Source: Stentor coeruleus (lineage: Eukaryota > Ciliophora > Heterotrichea > Heterotrichida > Stentoridae). Taken from it: a stretch of DNA of 61,890 bases. A program made the translations under genes and the position numbers. Shown one piece after another: positions 30,591 through 40,685 of the stretch; position 1 is the stretch's first letter; every line of letters starts with the position of its first letter. The stretch covers positions 1 to 61,890 of the forward strand of contig MPUH01000359.1 in the NCBI GenBank assembly GCA_001970955.1. Direction: 5' to 3'. The notes below the pieces were generated by a model. It had not been told where the DNA came from, did no database searches, and saw only the letters and a program-made list of their open reading frames with translations.

Positions 30591-30920
30591 TTAAATTCTA
30601 GCATTTTTATAAAATAAAAGTTTTGGTTAAGAAATAATGCCTGTGTAAGAGTTTGTGTATATTTTTTAAACTAAATCTATGTCAAAATTATCAATAGCAA
30701 CCAAACTAATCACCAACCCATAAACTATCATCAAAACTTAAAATCAATCCAAATACTCGAAATTGCACAACAACAAAAAATTCTATCCAAACTCTTTATC
30801 ACAACAAAAAACAGTATATTTCAACTCCCTCATTCCATTTTAATTCAATACAAAAATACTCATATTATAAAACCTTTAATTTATAACACAAAAATCTTAT
30901 AAACTTATATAATCATATTT
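30591..30920. other. intergenic, no gene seen
   Basis: Short 3' flank of the CDPK gene, then a C/A-rich, G-poor 5' flank from about 30680. Nothing else seen. Confidence 0.6.
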
Positions 30921-32147
30921 ATGCAAGATAGATATTTCCGATCAAGTCTTCACCAAGACTCAAATTACAGTAATAACTCATCATACCCTCAGGCCCATAC
31001 TCCAAATATTTCTAGAAAAATTTATAACGCCCATCAAGGTTCAAACATTTTTTTAGGCAACAGTTCCCCAGAATATACAAAAAAGTCTATAAATCCTATA
31101 TACGGAGTTCCTGATGATTTTATCCCAAAATACCCAGAAAAGGCAGCTAATGAAAGAAAAGCTGAAGAACTTTATAATGGGTTTTCTCCAATGCGTGTGA
31201 TAAAAAGACCTGAAAAACGAGCCGAAACAAATGTGACAGCGAAAGATAGGAAAATGAAAGATAGATCCTCAGTACTAGATTCGCATTCATATGATTGTTA
31301 TCAAACACCAGAAAAGCGTGAAGTAAAAAAACAAAGATATGATCCTAATTCGAGGAAACAAGAACACTTAACTTCATCAGTATTTGGTAGTCCTAAAAAC
31401 TCAGAAAGTGGGTATTCATTTCAATCTCGAGAAACAGTTTTTCAACAGATAAACAGCGATAAACAATATATTGAAGAAAACATTGAAGAAAGGAGAAAAA
31501 ATCATCTTTACACTGACATATTCTATGAATCTCCTATCAAAACCTATAGAACAACTGAAAGACCATCATCTGCCCAAAAAACCCCTCGATTTGAATATAA
31601 CCCAACCTCTCAACATCAACGTTTATTCGATTCATCAAGTACTTTCTATGATCCTTCACAACAAAATGAACGTACAAGACCAGTTACCCCAATTTCATCA
31701 TCATCATCTTCATATTATCTAAACCATTTACCTCATCCATCTCATATGAAACAACAAGAATTATCTACAATATTCACAACAACTCCAAACTTACCAAATC
31801 CAGAAATATATGAATGTAAATTGAATAATATTCCAAAAACCTTTAATGAAAAGTCCTTTAAAAACATTTTCCAAAGCTTTCATATTGTAAGTTTTAGTTT
31901 GGATATTGATAATTTTACAGGAGAATGCAGAGGGACAGGTTTAGCAAAAATACGCTGCCATTTTGAAGCGGACCTTGGGAAATTGTTTAGGGTTTGTAGT
32001 GAACAAGGGATTTATGTGGAGGTCGTTGGGGAAGATGTTGGGAAAAAGAGCGATTTTACTAAGTTTTATGGAGAAAACTGGGAGAAGAGGAAGAGTTTAG
32101 TAGGACGAGAAGCGAAAATGAAGAATTTGGAAAGCTCGATTTTTTAG
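30921..32147 (+). CDS. low-complexity protein with a C-terminal RRM-like domain
   Basis: 408 aa. The first 285 residues are polar, rich in S, N, Q, P and Y, with many SP/TP sites and no fold visible. Residues about 292-375 look like a divergent RRM: YECKLNNIPKTFNEKSFKNI at the RNP2 position and FTGECRGTGLAKIRCHFEAD at the RNP1 position, with alternating beta and alpha pattern. The aromatic RNP1 residues are not obvious, so RNA binding is uncertain. A charged C-terminus follows. An RNA-binding or granule-associated protein is a reasonable guess only. Confidence 0.7.
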   Translation: MQDRYFRSSLHQDSNYSNNSSYPQAHTPNISRKIYNAHQGSNIFLGNSSPEYTKKSINPIYGVPDDFIPKYPEKAANERKAEELYNGFSPMRVIKRPEKRAETNVTAKDRKMKDRSSVLDSHSYDCYQTPEKREVKKQRYDPNSRKQEHLTSSVFGSPKNSESGYSFQSRETVFQQINSDKQYIEENIEERRKNHLYTDIFYESPIKTYRTTERPSSAQKTPRFEYNPTSQHQRLFDSSSTFYDPSQQNERTRPVTPISSSSSSYYLNHLPHPSHMKQQELSTIFTTTPNLPNPEIYECKLNNIPKTFNEKSFKNIFQSFHIVSFSLDIDNFTGECRGTGLAKIRCHFEADLGKLFRVCSEQGIYVEVVGEDVGKKSDFTKFYGENWEKRKSLVGREAKMKNLESSIF

Positions 32148-32400
32148 TTGAAGTATGAATAGAATTAGTAAAACTATATGAAAATAATACCAGAAGGGAT
32201 GTTTTTAATCATAAAAAAAGTTAAAATACACAAGTTTTTTATATAATTTATAATCAGAAAATAGATAACAAAATTTAGTCCCTACCTAAATTGAATAAGT
32301 AAAAACCTTATCTGTTAATGAAAATCTAAAGAAAATTTTAATAAATACCTGAATCAAGGTTCCAAATAATAATGACATGAATCATTTTTAAATAAATAGT

Positions 32401-33147
32401 ATGAGCTCTGCTTTTCAAGAGCGGTTCAAAAACCGAGTGAACTTTATCGGCAAGCAAGGGGTGATAAACACAGAGAATTCTGATGTCATCCAAAAACCTA
32501 ATACTAACCAAGTATATGATTTTTCATATGAAACCTTTAAAAGCACCCCAACAATAAAAACAAATTACCAAAATTTCCCTTTATCTTCATATGAAGTCGA
32601 AAGTGAAAAAGACTCTTATATTTCAAATCCTAAACCAACTCAAAGCCAAAATCGTAAGCAAACATTATCAGCAAGACCTTTTAAAAATATAGAAAGCCAA
32701 AATCAAACCCGTAGCAATGTTAAAACCCAACAAGGACAAAAACCTTTTGATGATTATAAACCATATACATTAAAAGATTACCAAAACATAAAAAGTGATA
32801 AGTATTATGAATTAGGAGGACTTGGTGCTTCAAATCTAGGAACTGATGATTGGAAACAAAGGAAGGAAATGATAGAAAAAAGATTGTCTTATGGAAAACA
32901 AGTAAAAATTGCTAATGCAAACCTTCCACCAAGTGGGATGAAAAAAACTTTGAAAGAAGAAGTAAAAGTTGTTAGTAAGGTTGAAAGGGCAAAACAGTTT
33001 GCTAGGATGATCCCAAAACCAGTGAAGAGAGAAAAAAAAGATTGTATAGAGGAGGAACCTGCTATTTCTAGTGTACTTGATGAACTTGAGAAACAACATT
33101 TAGCTTATAAAGCTTCTATTGATGCTATAAGATCAGAATATAGTTAA
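32401..33147 (+). CDS. hypothetical protein, mostly disordered with basic helical C-terminus
   Basis: 248 aa, not recognised. The N-terminal 130 residues are rich in S, N, Q and K. A more conserved-looking block follows (LGTDDWKQRKEMIEKRLSYG, KQVKIANANLPPSGMKKTLK), then a helical tail (SVLDELEKQHLAYKASIDAI). The DDWKQRKEMIEKR block recalls centriolar or microtubule-associated short motifs, but this is only an impression. It follows the RRM-like gene on the same strand after 253 bp. Confidence 0.65.
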   Translation: MSSAFQERFKNRVNFIGKQGVINTENSDVIQKPNTNQVYDFSYETFKSTPTIKTNYQNFPLSSYEVESEKDSYISNPKPTQSQNRKQTLSARPFKNIESQNQTRSNVKTQQGQKPFDDYKPYTLKDYQNIKSDKYYELGGLGASNLGTDDWKQRKEMIEKRLSYGKQVKIANANLPPSGMKKTLKEEVKVVSKVERAKQFARMIPKPVKREKKDCIEEEPAISSVLDELEKQHLAYKASIDAIRSEYS

Positions 33148-33428
33148 TTAATATTTTTAAATTTAAAGTTGTGGAAAGATATAAAAATAAAGGATTGATA
33201 TGTAAATTTAAGGCTGTTGCTTGTTTGATAGTTTGTGAAATTAGATATAATGATAGATTTGTGATATGAATAAAAAATTGTTTTATATAGATTATAAGTT
33301 TTATAATAATAATTTGATAAGGATTTATGTAAAAGAAATTCTCAATTTGATAAAAAACATATAATTAATCATGTATCTTTAAAAATTAATTGAAATAATC
33401 AATAATCCTAAACCTTCTAGTTATAAAT

Positions 33429-34433
33429 CTATTCAATAATATATTCTTTATCAACATCATTATCACCTACCTCTTCAGAACTGCTAAGCTCTTTATCATC
33501 TGAATCATTATAACTACTAATACTATCCCACTCTAAACTTTCAAGAAATTCTTCAGAAAGTCCATAATTATAATCCTTATTTTCAATGCCTATTCTTGAC
33601 TTAAAGCTCCTTAAGCTATCTTTTAAAATCCTAGCTTTATTTTTATACTCATCCATTTGTTCCTTAAACCCATCAATATCTTTATCATACATCAAATTCT
33701 CATATACAATCCAATTCCAAGCCTGAGTTTTTTCCTCTTCATTTTCCTTATCAATTTTAGTTAGCTTCATAAATCTCTTATGCAATTTCCTATGTTTTCT
33801 ATGAAGGTTTTCAACTGAATAAAGAATTTTTTGATTGAGTTTTATAAGTTTTTTTACATGTGATAAAATACTAGTTTTTATATCTTCTAAAATGTCTTCT
33901 TTAATTGTCTTTTGTTTTAACTCGAATTTCTGATGGCTTAGAACTTTTTCGTATTCTTTTCTAATAACTTGTAAGATATTAGAGTATTCACAATTTGATT
34001 CAGAAATCTGAATAAATGCAGCTCTACAAGCTAAAAATTTGCTATGGTCATCTTTAGCTTTTTTGATGTTTTCTATCATTTTAGAAGGCTTTAACATAGA
34101 AACTCCTTGTGAGTAGATTTTTATTGGATTTTCAGCTGTAGAGTAAGACTTATATTTTATTCTAAGCTTTTTGGTTGGTTTTTCGATTATACTTAAAGCT
34201 TTTATTCCAGTTCGGTTGAAGTTTAGGAGTTTTTCTAAATTTAAAGGTTTTATGTTTGTTTGAGCATATGGTGATGTTGTATAAAGACTGATTTTAGATA
34301 TTGAGTCATTTCTTGGCTTAGGATTTTCGGTTGTACAGTATTTGGGTATTGGTAAGGTTTTGAAACTTGAGGTTGGTTTTTTTAAAATCCTTAGTGGGGT
34401 AAAGTTTTTATTAGTATTTGGAATAACTCTCAT
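33429..34433 (-). CDS. coiled-coil protein, TSNAXIP1_N-like family, paralogue A
   Basis: 334 aa. A disordered basic N-terminus (MRVIPNTNKNFTPLRILKKP) is followed by the shared core: AAFIQISESNCEYSNILQVI then RKEYEKVLSHQKFELKQK, a long coiled coil, and the motif WNWIVYENLMYDKDIDGFKE. The Y-x-x-I/V-L-x-x-I-x-x-EYE pattern resembles the N-terminal domain of translin-associated factor X-interacting protein 1, a coiled-coil family in ciliated organisms; this is by eye. The tail is acidic (SSYNDSDDKELSSSEEVGDN). It is one of three paralogues in 6 kb; the next (34550) is in tandem on the same strand. A cytoskeletal or ciliary role is plausible, unproved. Confidence 0.75.
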   Translation of the reverse strand: MRVIPNTNKNFTPLRILKKPTSSFKTLPIPKYCTTENPKPRNDSISKISLYTTSPYAQTNIKPLNLEKLLNFNRTGIKALSIIEKPTKKLRIKYKSYSTAENPIKIYSQGVSMLKPSKMIENIKKAKDDHSKFLACRAAFIQISESNCEYSNILQVIRKEYEKVLSHQKFELKQKTIKEDILEDIKTSILSHVKKLIKLNQKILYSVENLHRKHRKLHKRFMKLTKIDKENEEEKTQAWNWIVYENLMYDKDIDGFKEQMDEYKNKARILKDSLRSFKSRIGIENKDYNYGLSEEFLESLEWDSISSYNDSDDKELSSSEEVGDNDVDKEYIIE

Positions 34434-34549
34434 TTATTAATAAATAAAAGACTTTTTAACAAAGATTAAAGCTTAAGGAATATTTTAAGGTTTTGGTTTT
34501 TAAATTATAAAGTTGATATAGAAATGTATCATTTTTATATTATTTTTCC

Positions 34550-35590
34550 TTAGCAAATACATGATTTCCCTATATCTTGCTTAACTTTATGACTATTTAT
34601 ATCAAGTCTTAAAGTGCTCTCCAAACTTGTTTTATCACTATGTTTCCCATAATCATCTATAGATTTTCTTGTTAAAGTTTCTTTATTATATAATCTATTA
34701 ATATCATTTGCATCCCCAATACTTGATCTAATAAATATTTTATTTTGAATTCTCTGTTTATAAAATTCAAATTTTTCTTTTTCATAAATCAATGATTCTT
34801 TGAGCATTTGGTTTTGGGTAATTAACATTTGCCAATTTTCTTCGGTAGTTTCAAAATCATCGAATGGAATATTAGAGAAATTTACAAAACTTTGTTCTAT
34901 TTTACCATATTTTTTGCTGAGCTCATCAAATCTACTTGACCAACTCATGTTTAATGACATGCTTGCTTTAAGTTCTCTTTTAACTTCTCTATGAAGTATT
35001 TTCATATGTCTAATTTTGGTGATTTGCTTATCAATTATTTCTTTCTGGTTCTCAATAAAATTTTCGTACTCATTCTTTATTACTAATAAAGCTGGCTTAA
35101 GTGCTGGAACAGTTTCCAATATTTGTTCGAAAGCTGTTTTGCAATAACTAATTCGTGTAGATAAATCTAAATTTTTGGCAATATTGTCTTTAAGCTGTTT
35201 GCAAATATTATTGTAAAGTTCTGTTTTTTCAGAGTCAGGTGTTTTCGGAACATCGCTTCTTTGCCGAAAATGCGATTTCCCCTTATTAACAACCACAACA
35301 CTTACTGAAAGCGATGAGGATTTATTCTTCTTTAAAGCAAACTGTGGATTGATAATTTTTCTCAAAGGGTTAAAAGCTTTAAAGTGCTTTGAAGGGCTTG
35401 GGGTAGAAAAAAGTAAGCAACTTTTATTCCAAGTTCCTTTAAAGTCCTCATCCTTGCTATCAGTATTAACATGCAAAGATATTTGACTGTTTTGTTTTCT
35501 GATTTTTATCTTGCTTTGAACTTTTGAATCAAAGTTATCTGAGCTTAAAAGACTGACCATAAATTTATTTATTAATAACATTAGCCTCAT
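34550..35590 (-). CDS. coiled-coil protein, TSNAXIP1_N-like family, paralogue B
   Basis: 346 aa. Same plan as its tandem neighbour: basic disordered N-terminus, KTAFEQILETVPALKPALLV then IKNEYENFIENQKEIIDKQI, coiled coil, then TEENWQMLITQNQMLKESLI and YEKEKFEFYKQRIQNKIF. The TEENWxxxIxQN motif is shared almost exactly with paralogue C at 38263 (TEENWHKIISQN), so B and C are closer to each other than to A. The C-terminus ends DIGKSCIC with two cysteines that could be lipidated. The first ATG (35590) gives MRLMLL, in line with the MR start of the other two. Confidence 0.75.
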   Translation of the reverse strand: MRLMLLINKFMVSLLSSDNFDSKVQSKIKIRKQNSQISLHVNTDSKDEDFKGTWNKSCLLFSTPSPSKHFKAFNPLRKIINPQFALKKNKSSSLSVSVVVVNKGKSHFRQRSDVPKTPDSEKTELYNNICKQLKDNIAKNLDLSTRISYCKTAFEQILETVPALKPALLVIKNEYENFIENQKEIIDKQITKIRHMKILHREVKRELKASMSLNMSWSSRFDELSKKYGKIEQSFVNFSNIPFDDFETTEENWQMLITQNQMLKESLIYEKEKFEFYKQRIQNKIFIRSSIGDANDINRLYNKETLTRKSIDDYGKHSDKTSLESTLRLDINSHKVKQDIGKSCIC

Positions 35591-36822
35591 TACTTTATTT
35601 ATTTGAAGTTAAATGCTTGGTTTTATATAGTAAAGCTTTTGGTCTTTAAAATTAATAATTGATTTTCATATTCTTTGGTTTGTTTTTAATATATGCAGTT
35701 GCAGACTTCATAGTTTTTATATTCAAAATTTATTAAGAGTTTATGAATAGGATATAAGAATTTATGTTTGAAAAAGATAGGTCATATAAATTTTTTCCCC
35801 TAGTTTTAAGGAGAAGGATTTTATGTGAAATTTTAGGTTTTGAGTACCTGTAAAGGGATAAAGCATATTATGAGACTTTTTAAAATTAGAGATTATGAGG
35901 AGTGGGTTTGAGGATTTTTGTTGAATTCTTGGTTTATGAATTTTAATAGGAATGAACCAGGTAAGACTTCTGTTATTTTGTATAGCAAAGTATGGAACTT
36001 AAAAAATTCTTATGAAAAATGGACTAACTTTATGCATCATTTGTCTCTTACACTTATATGTTTAATAAAATATACTATACTAATTATATATTAGCAAATA
36101 CTAAACTACTTATTTGATGTAATATAAACTTCATTTCCTTGAAATATTTTCTTTACCTTTTAAAGCATAATTATTTTTTTCCATTTAGGTCATATTAAAA
36201 TACCTGGTTTGAGTATTGTATACAAATAACATAATTTTGAAAGGATTAATAAAACAATTTTAAACATAATTTCAAAACATAGTATTCATCTGGTTTTTAC
36301 AAAGAAATTTGGGTTTAATCACTGTAATATTGATAAATTATTTTATAAGCTGAGTTGTGAAACTAAAATTAAATGTTTGATAAGCTGTATAAGGCTTTTT
36401 AATAGGGTGTTTAGGCATTGATTTTTTATATTTTGCTAGTATGTGTTTATGAAGTATGTCTTTCAGAGATAAATTAAGGAAAGGAGCGATTTGGCTCATA
36501 TGTTTGGCTATGAAATCATTATAACATTTAATCTTTAAATTATGGCTGTATAAGTGAATGATTATTCTTAACGATTGTCATAGCATTTAACTTACTGTAA
36601 TATTATTCACTTTTTTGTCTATTTATATGTATTTTTCAAACACTTTTTTAGTATGCAAATTAAATTGCTATGCATTCTATAAAGGAGAAGTAAATATTTT
36701 AATCAGCATTTATCATAGCACTTATATATTAAAGATACTTTATAGAAATAAGATACTTAATACTGTTATAGTGAATATCTTCAATACAGCATAACCCATA
36801 ATAAAGTCCTACTTAATAAAAA
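35591..36822. other. 1.2-kb intergenic, no gene seen
   Basis: This separates paralogue B from a divergent membrane-protein gene. No frame above about 60 codons and no repeat or RNA motif was noticed. It is longer than most intergenic stretches here, so an unrecognised non-coding RNA or short gene cannot be excluded. Confidence 0.5.
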
Positions 36823-37773
36823 ATGGAATGCTTTTTATGTTGTTTTTGCCTTGCGGACAGCTGCATAATTTGTGCTTTAACAGCAAACTCAAATGATTCT
36901 CTTAGAAGATTTTGGATTGGTGTCTGGATACTAGTAAATATCAGTCTCTTTTTAAGTGATTCTTTCAATTTTTGGACAGTAGCTGAATTTTTATCAACTC
37001 TAATTTTCTCAAAGTTAGCCTGGTATATATTCTGGTTTACACAAATAGCGATGCCAATTTATATAACAGTATCAGTCACTAATCACACTTTCAACAAATA
37101 TGCCCAAAATAATTTTGTATCTCTTTTCGTGTTTCAATGCTTTTCAATGTTATACACATACTCTTTTTACAACGGAGGCTATGAATCTATAATTTTCATC
37201 TCTCCAGTAATTTATGGGATTATATATACTCTAGTATGCCCAGATTTTATAAAAGATTTTTTCTCGCTTGTTTGTGTTTGGTTTATCTGCTTAGCTCTTG
37301 ATACATTTTCTAATTTTATTTCCCTTTGGTATATAGTTCATTTGTTCTTTGCGTATATTGTATTTCCTATCATTGAATACCCAGTAATTATAGGCTTATT
37401 ATCAGCATTTGTCTGTGGGATAGAAAGCTTAATTAATAAAATTGAAAAAGATTATTATACTATGCATACAAGAGGGAAAAATAAGAAACAGATTATTTAT
37501 TTTATACTTAAGGAATTATTGCATTTGATACTATTAGGTGGATCTTTAGTTGGAGTGTATTTTAGTGAAAGTATCATTGTTTATATTCATGGATATTGTC
37601 CTATAATTATTTCGATATTTACTATGATAGGATACTCTTACCCTTTTGCTTTAGGACTAGCTTATCCTAAAAAGGTTTTTAATGATACCTCGCCTAGAAA
37701 TAAGCTAAAAGTTCTTAATTTGATATCTATAGCGACTGTGCTGATTTCTATAAAAGTTATTTTTTTAAAGTAA
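36823..37773 (+). CDS. multi-pass membrane protein of unknown family
   Basis: 316 aa, with about 8-9 hydrophobic spans, for example FWIGVWILVNISLFLSDSF, WYIFWFTQIAMPIYITVSV, VIYGIIYTLV, LVCVWFICLALDTFSNFISL, IVHLFFAYIVFPIIEYPVII, LLHLILLGGSLVGVYF and IIISIFTMIGYSYPFALGLA. The N-terminus MECFLCCFCLADSC is cysteine-rich and may be palmitoylated. A basic loop (KIEKDYYTMHTRGKNKKQ) lies between spans and is probably cytosolic. I recognise no transporter or receptor signature. The gene sits alone between long flanks, inside the TSNAXIP1-like cluster. Confidence 0.75.
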   Translation: MECFLCCFCLADSCIICALTANSNDSLRRFWIGVWILVNISLFLSDSFNFWTVAEFLSTLIFSKLAWYIFWFTQIAMPIYITVSVTNHTFNKYAQNNFVSLFVFQCFSMLYTYSFYNGGYESIIFISPVIYGIIYTLVCPDFIKDFFSLVCVWFICLALDTFSNFISLWYIVHLFFAYIVFPIIEYPVIIGLLSAFVCGIESLINKIEKDYYTMHTRGKNKKQIIYFILKELLHLILLGGSLVGVYFSESIIVYIHGYCPIIISIFTMIGYSYPFALGLAYPKKVFNDTSPRNKLKVLNLISIATVLISIKVIFLK

Positions 37774-38262
37774 TGCTTAGGTGTATTTAAATTTTTTGTG
37801 ATTTAAGTTGTAAATAGAGTTTATATTCAAATAATCATTTAATTATTAAGGTTTTATAGTTAGTACATTATGATATCTAAATATTAGCACATTAGTTTTT
37901 TATATTAATTTTATAGTGTTATATAGTATTTTTCAATAGATTTAAGATTGAAGATTATCTTAATGTTTAATCAAGAAGATATTTTGTGAGAAAAGAAAGG
38001 GGATTATTCTGGTATTATCAGATCGCTTGAATATACTTTATAATTCATATTTTTCCTTCATTACTTCAATATCTTATCTTTACAATATCATTCACTATAA
38101 TTCATATAAAGATGTTTAAAACAATTGCAAATTCCTCAAAATCGCCCATATAAAACTTTATAAAATCAATTTTTATCAAAACTACCGAAAAACCTTTTTA
38201 TACTTGTCATGTTAAATTAAAATTATCCAAATATTCACGTCAATTATATTCAAATAATAACC
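37774..38262. other. intergenic, no gene seen
   Basis: G/T-leaning 3' flank, then C/A-rich 5' flank from about 38040. Nothing else seen. Confidence 0.6.
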
Positions 38263-39300
38263 ATGAGACTAAGTTTAATACAACAAAATCGTAAAAAGGC
38301 ATCAATTTTCTACAAAGACGACGCAAATGCATCAGCCAGTTTCTCAAACCTTTCAAAGTCCACTATCCACAACAAATCATTGCCGAAAAACTGTGATTTT
38401 TCATTCTCACCATACGCATTAAAGAAATCAACTTCGAAAAAAGTCCTTAAAAATCTTCAACTAACCCAAAAACTCTTAACAAAAAAAAGCGCTGGAGAAC
38501 TCTTCGACATTGAAAAAACTTTATTTGGAATTCCTAAAAAACCACTCATATTATCATCAAATTTTCAAACAGAAGACACATCCCAAGTACTTGACAAAGA
38601 AATCACACAAATAAAATCTGCAAGTTTAATGAGAAAATTAGAGCAATCTAATGATAAAGATAATAAAATTCAAGTTTTAGCTGAAATTATATTAGAAATT
38701 GCTGAGGATAATACTGAGTATGGAGAAGTTTTAAGGTCAGTAGTAAAAGAATATGAAAATACTATAGAGAATTTAAGGTTTATATTAAAAGAAAAGGAAC
38801 ATGATATAAAAGTTCTTGAAAATGGTAAAGTATTTTTATCAAGTGAGTTAGGAAAGCATATAAGTCAGAATAAAAAAGTATCAGAAGAATATCAAATGCT
38901 GTTTAATAAATACATTAAAATGTGCAGTAATATGTTGAAAACTTCGAGATATGATATTGGAAATATTGAAAGGACTGAAGAAAATTGGCATAAGATTATT
39001 TCGCAGAATATTAAATTAGAAAATACTTTAGGGGTTATTGAAGATGAATTGGATTATTATAAGTCTGAAAGGAAAAGGATGAAGGAATTTGTTAATTTAC
39101 TTGAAAATGGAGGGGGTAGTGTGGAAAATGTGTTTTTTAAAAACCCTGCTAATTTGAAATTGCCTGTTGGAGGTGAGGATTATGAAGAGGTTTTGGATAA
39201 TACAGATAATGAGGATTTGATATCAGTGAAAATGGTGAGGAATAAAAGGGATAGTAGAATTCCAGAACTTAGATTAGATAATATTATTAAAATATACTAA
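38263..39300 (+). CDS. coiled-coil protein, TSNAXIP1_N-like family, paralogue C
   Basis: 345 aa. A basic N-terminus (MRLSLIQQNRKKASIFYKDD) is followed by the family core EIILEIAEDNTEYGEVLRSV then VKEYENTIENLRFILKEKEH, a coiled coil, then ERTEENWHKIISQNIKLENT and DELDYYKSERKRMKEF. It is closest to paralogue B. A charged C-terminus follows. Here the gene is on the opposite strand from A and B, about 2.7 kb from B, with an unrelated membrane-protein gene between. Confidence 0.75.
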   Translation: MRLSLIQQNRKKASIFYKDDANASASFSNLSKSTIHNKSLPKNCDFSFSPYALKKSTSKKVLKNLQLTQKLLTKKSAGELFDIEKTLFGIPKKPLILSSNFQTEDTSQVLDKEITQIKSASLMRKLEQSNDKDNKIQVLAEIILEIAEDNTEYGEVLRSVVKEYENTIENLRFILKEKEHDIKVLENGKVFLSSELGKHISQNKKVSEEYQMLFNKYIKMCSNMLKTSRYDIGNIERTEENWHKIISQNIKLENTLGVIEDELDYYKSERKRMKEFVNLLENGGGSVENVFFKNPANLKLPVGGEDYEEVLDNTDNEDLISVKMVRNKRDSRIPELRLDNIIKIY

Positions 39301-40031
39301 AATTTCATATTAAAAGTGGTTAGTCATAGAATCAAATATTTAAGATATGAAGAATAGTGGATTGATAATTTGGAATTTATTAGAAGTTTAATTTGGTGGA
39401 ATCAAAATAGTTCAGAAAAAAAATTTAGAAATTTATCGTCCACTAAAGCATTTGCTTCAAAAACAAAAAAATTATAAAGCTCCAAAAAATTGAAAATCAA
39501 TACTCCTCAAAACAAGATAACTTTTTTAATCTATCCAACTTTAATATTTTATTAATTCCGGCTAACTGTTATAGAAAGATGAGCCTGATAAATAAAAACT
39601 CATAGAAAACCCTTAAAACTGAGGATGAAAACGATAGCACTAATAACAAAGTCTTAGTTTCATCTTAATAACAATTAATAAACAAAAACTATTTATACAA
39701 ACAAAATAATATTTACTAAACAACCATTTTATCGAAGCCACTAGTAATTCCTATATAATTTTTATAAATTCTAAACTCAAACCCAATCTTAACCTTAGTC
39801 ATCATAAAATTCATTTCATAAATTATTTAGCTTAGAACTTTTATTATACAATCTTCCTCATCTATCACAAAACCCTTCACATCATTTTCCCATCAACTCA
39901 TCCTAAGCCTCTCAAAGTTTATTTAAGTATTATTATATGACTTTATACCATAAATATTTTCTTTATACCTGGAAGATATAAAAAACCTAACNTACCATAA
40001 ATATTTTCTTTATACCTGGAAGATATAAAAA
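39301..40031. other. intergenic with an assembly seam near its right end
   Basis: No gene seen. The final part, from about 39770, is C-rich. Single N at 39992 with a 40-bp direct repeat around it. Confidence 0.6.
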
Positions 40032-40032
40032 A
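39946..40032. repeat. 40-bp direct repeat around N at 39992 (assembly seam)
   Basis: 39946-39985 and 39993-40032 are identical. Between them lie CCTAAC and the single N. The right copy runs into the start codon of the four-TM gene, so the true 5' leader is probably one copy shorter than shown. Confidence 0.85.
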
Positions 40033-40685
40033 TGGAAACAATTTTAGGACTCAAAAAATCTACTTGGCTCAAGATTTTCATCGGATACTGTCTTTTGTCA
40101 ATATGCCTATTAATAGGTTGCATGGCTTGTGACTATTGGTTTTATTATACAGAAGAAGATCCATATGGGTCAAAAAAAACAAAAGGTGCTCTTCTTCATC
40201 AGAAAGGTAAAACAAAAACTTTTAAACAAGAATATGATGATTGTTCTGGCGATGATCAGGATTCAGGATTTTGTGATCAAAAAATTGCCCTTTATGTTTC
40301 AGGGGTTTTTTATATACTTTTCGCCACAGCAAGTTGTTTATGTTTTCTTATATCAGGTCTAGGTTTTTGGCTTAAATTTACAAATTTCAGATCTTTTCAG
40401 AGGATTTTTAATTCGATGACTTCTAATGTATTTTTGATACTTGGATCAGCTTTTCATTTAGTTGGGTTTATTTTATGGGCTAAGGTTATGAAAGTCACAT
40501 ATGGCAATTGTAAACATGATGTTGAGTTTACTGGGGTTAAAGCGGTTTGTGCTGAAGATGGGACTAAACTAGCTATTGCAACTTGTGTGATTACTTGGGT
40601 TGGGACAATTTTATATGTTTTGCTTTATAAGAAATTAACTAGGACTTCTAGGGAACAGGAAGATGTTATGCTAGAAACAAGGTAA
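40032..40685 (+). CDS. four-transmembrane protein (claudin/PMP22-like topology)
   Basis: 217 aa with four spans: IFIGYCLLSICLLIGCMACD (about 14-33), ALYVSGVFYILFATASCLCF (about 86-110), VFLILGSAFHLVGFILWAKV (about 133-152) and IATCVITWVGTILYVLLYKK (about 181-200). A larger first extracellular loop has cysteines (DCSGDDQDSGFCDQK) and the second loop has two more (YGNCKHDVEFTGVKAVCAED), probably disulfide-bonded. The topology is that of tetraspan claudin/PMP22-type proteins, but the W-GLW-C-C signature is not clear, so family membership is uncertain. Short cytosolic tail ends VMLETR. Confidence 0.75.
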   Translation: METILGLKKSTWLKIFIGYCLLSICLLIGCMACDYWFYYTEEDPYGSKKTKGALLHQKGKTKTFKQEYDDCSGDDQDSGFCDQKIALYVSGVFYILFATASCLCFLISGLGFWLKFTNFRSFQRIFNSMTSNVFLILGSAFHLVGFILWAKVMKVTYGNCKHDVEFTGVKAVCAEDGTKLAIATCVITWVGTILYVLLYKKLTRTSREQEDVMLETR

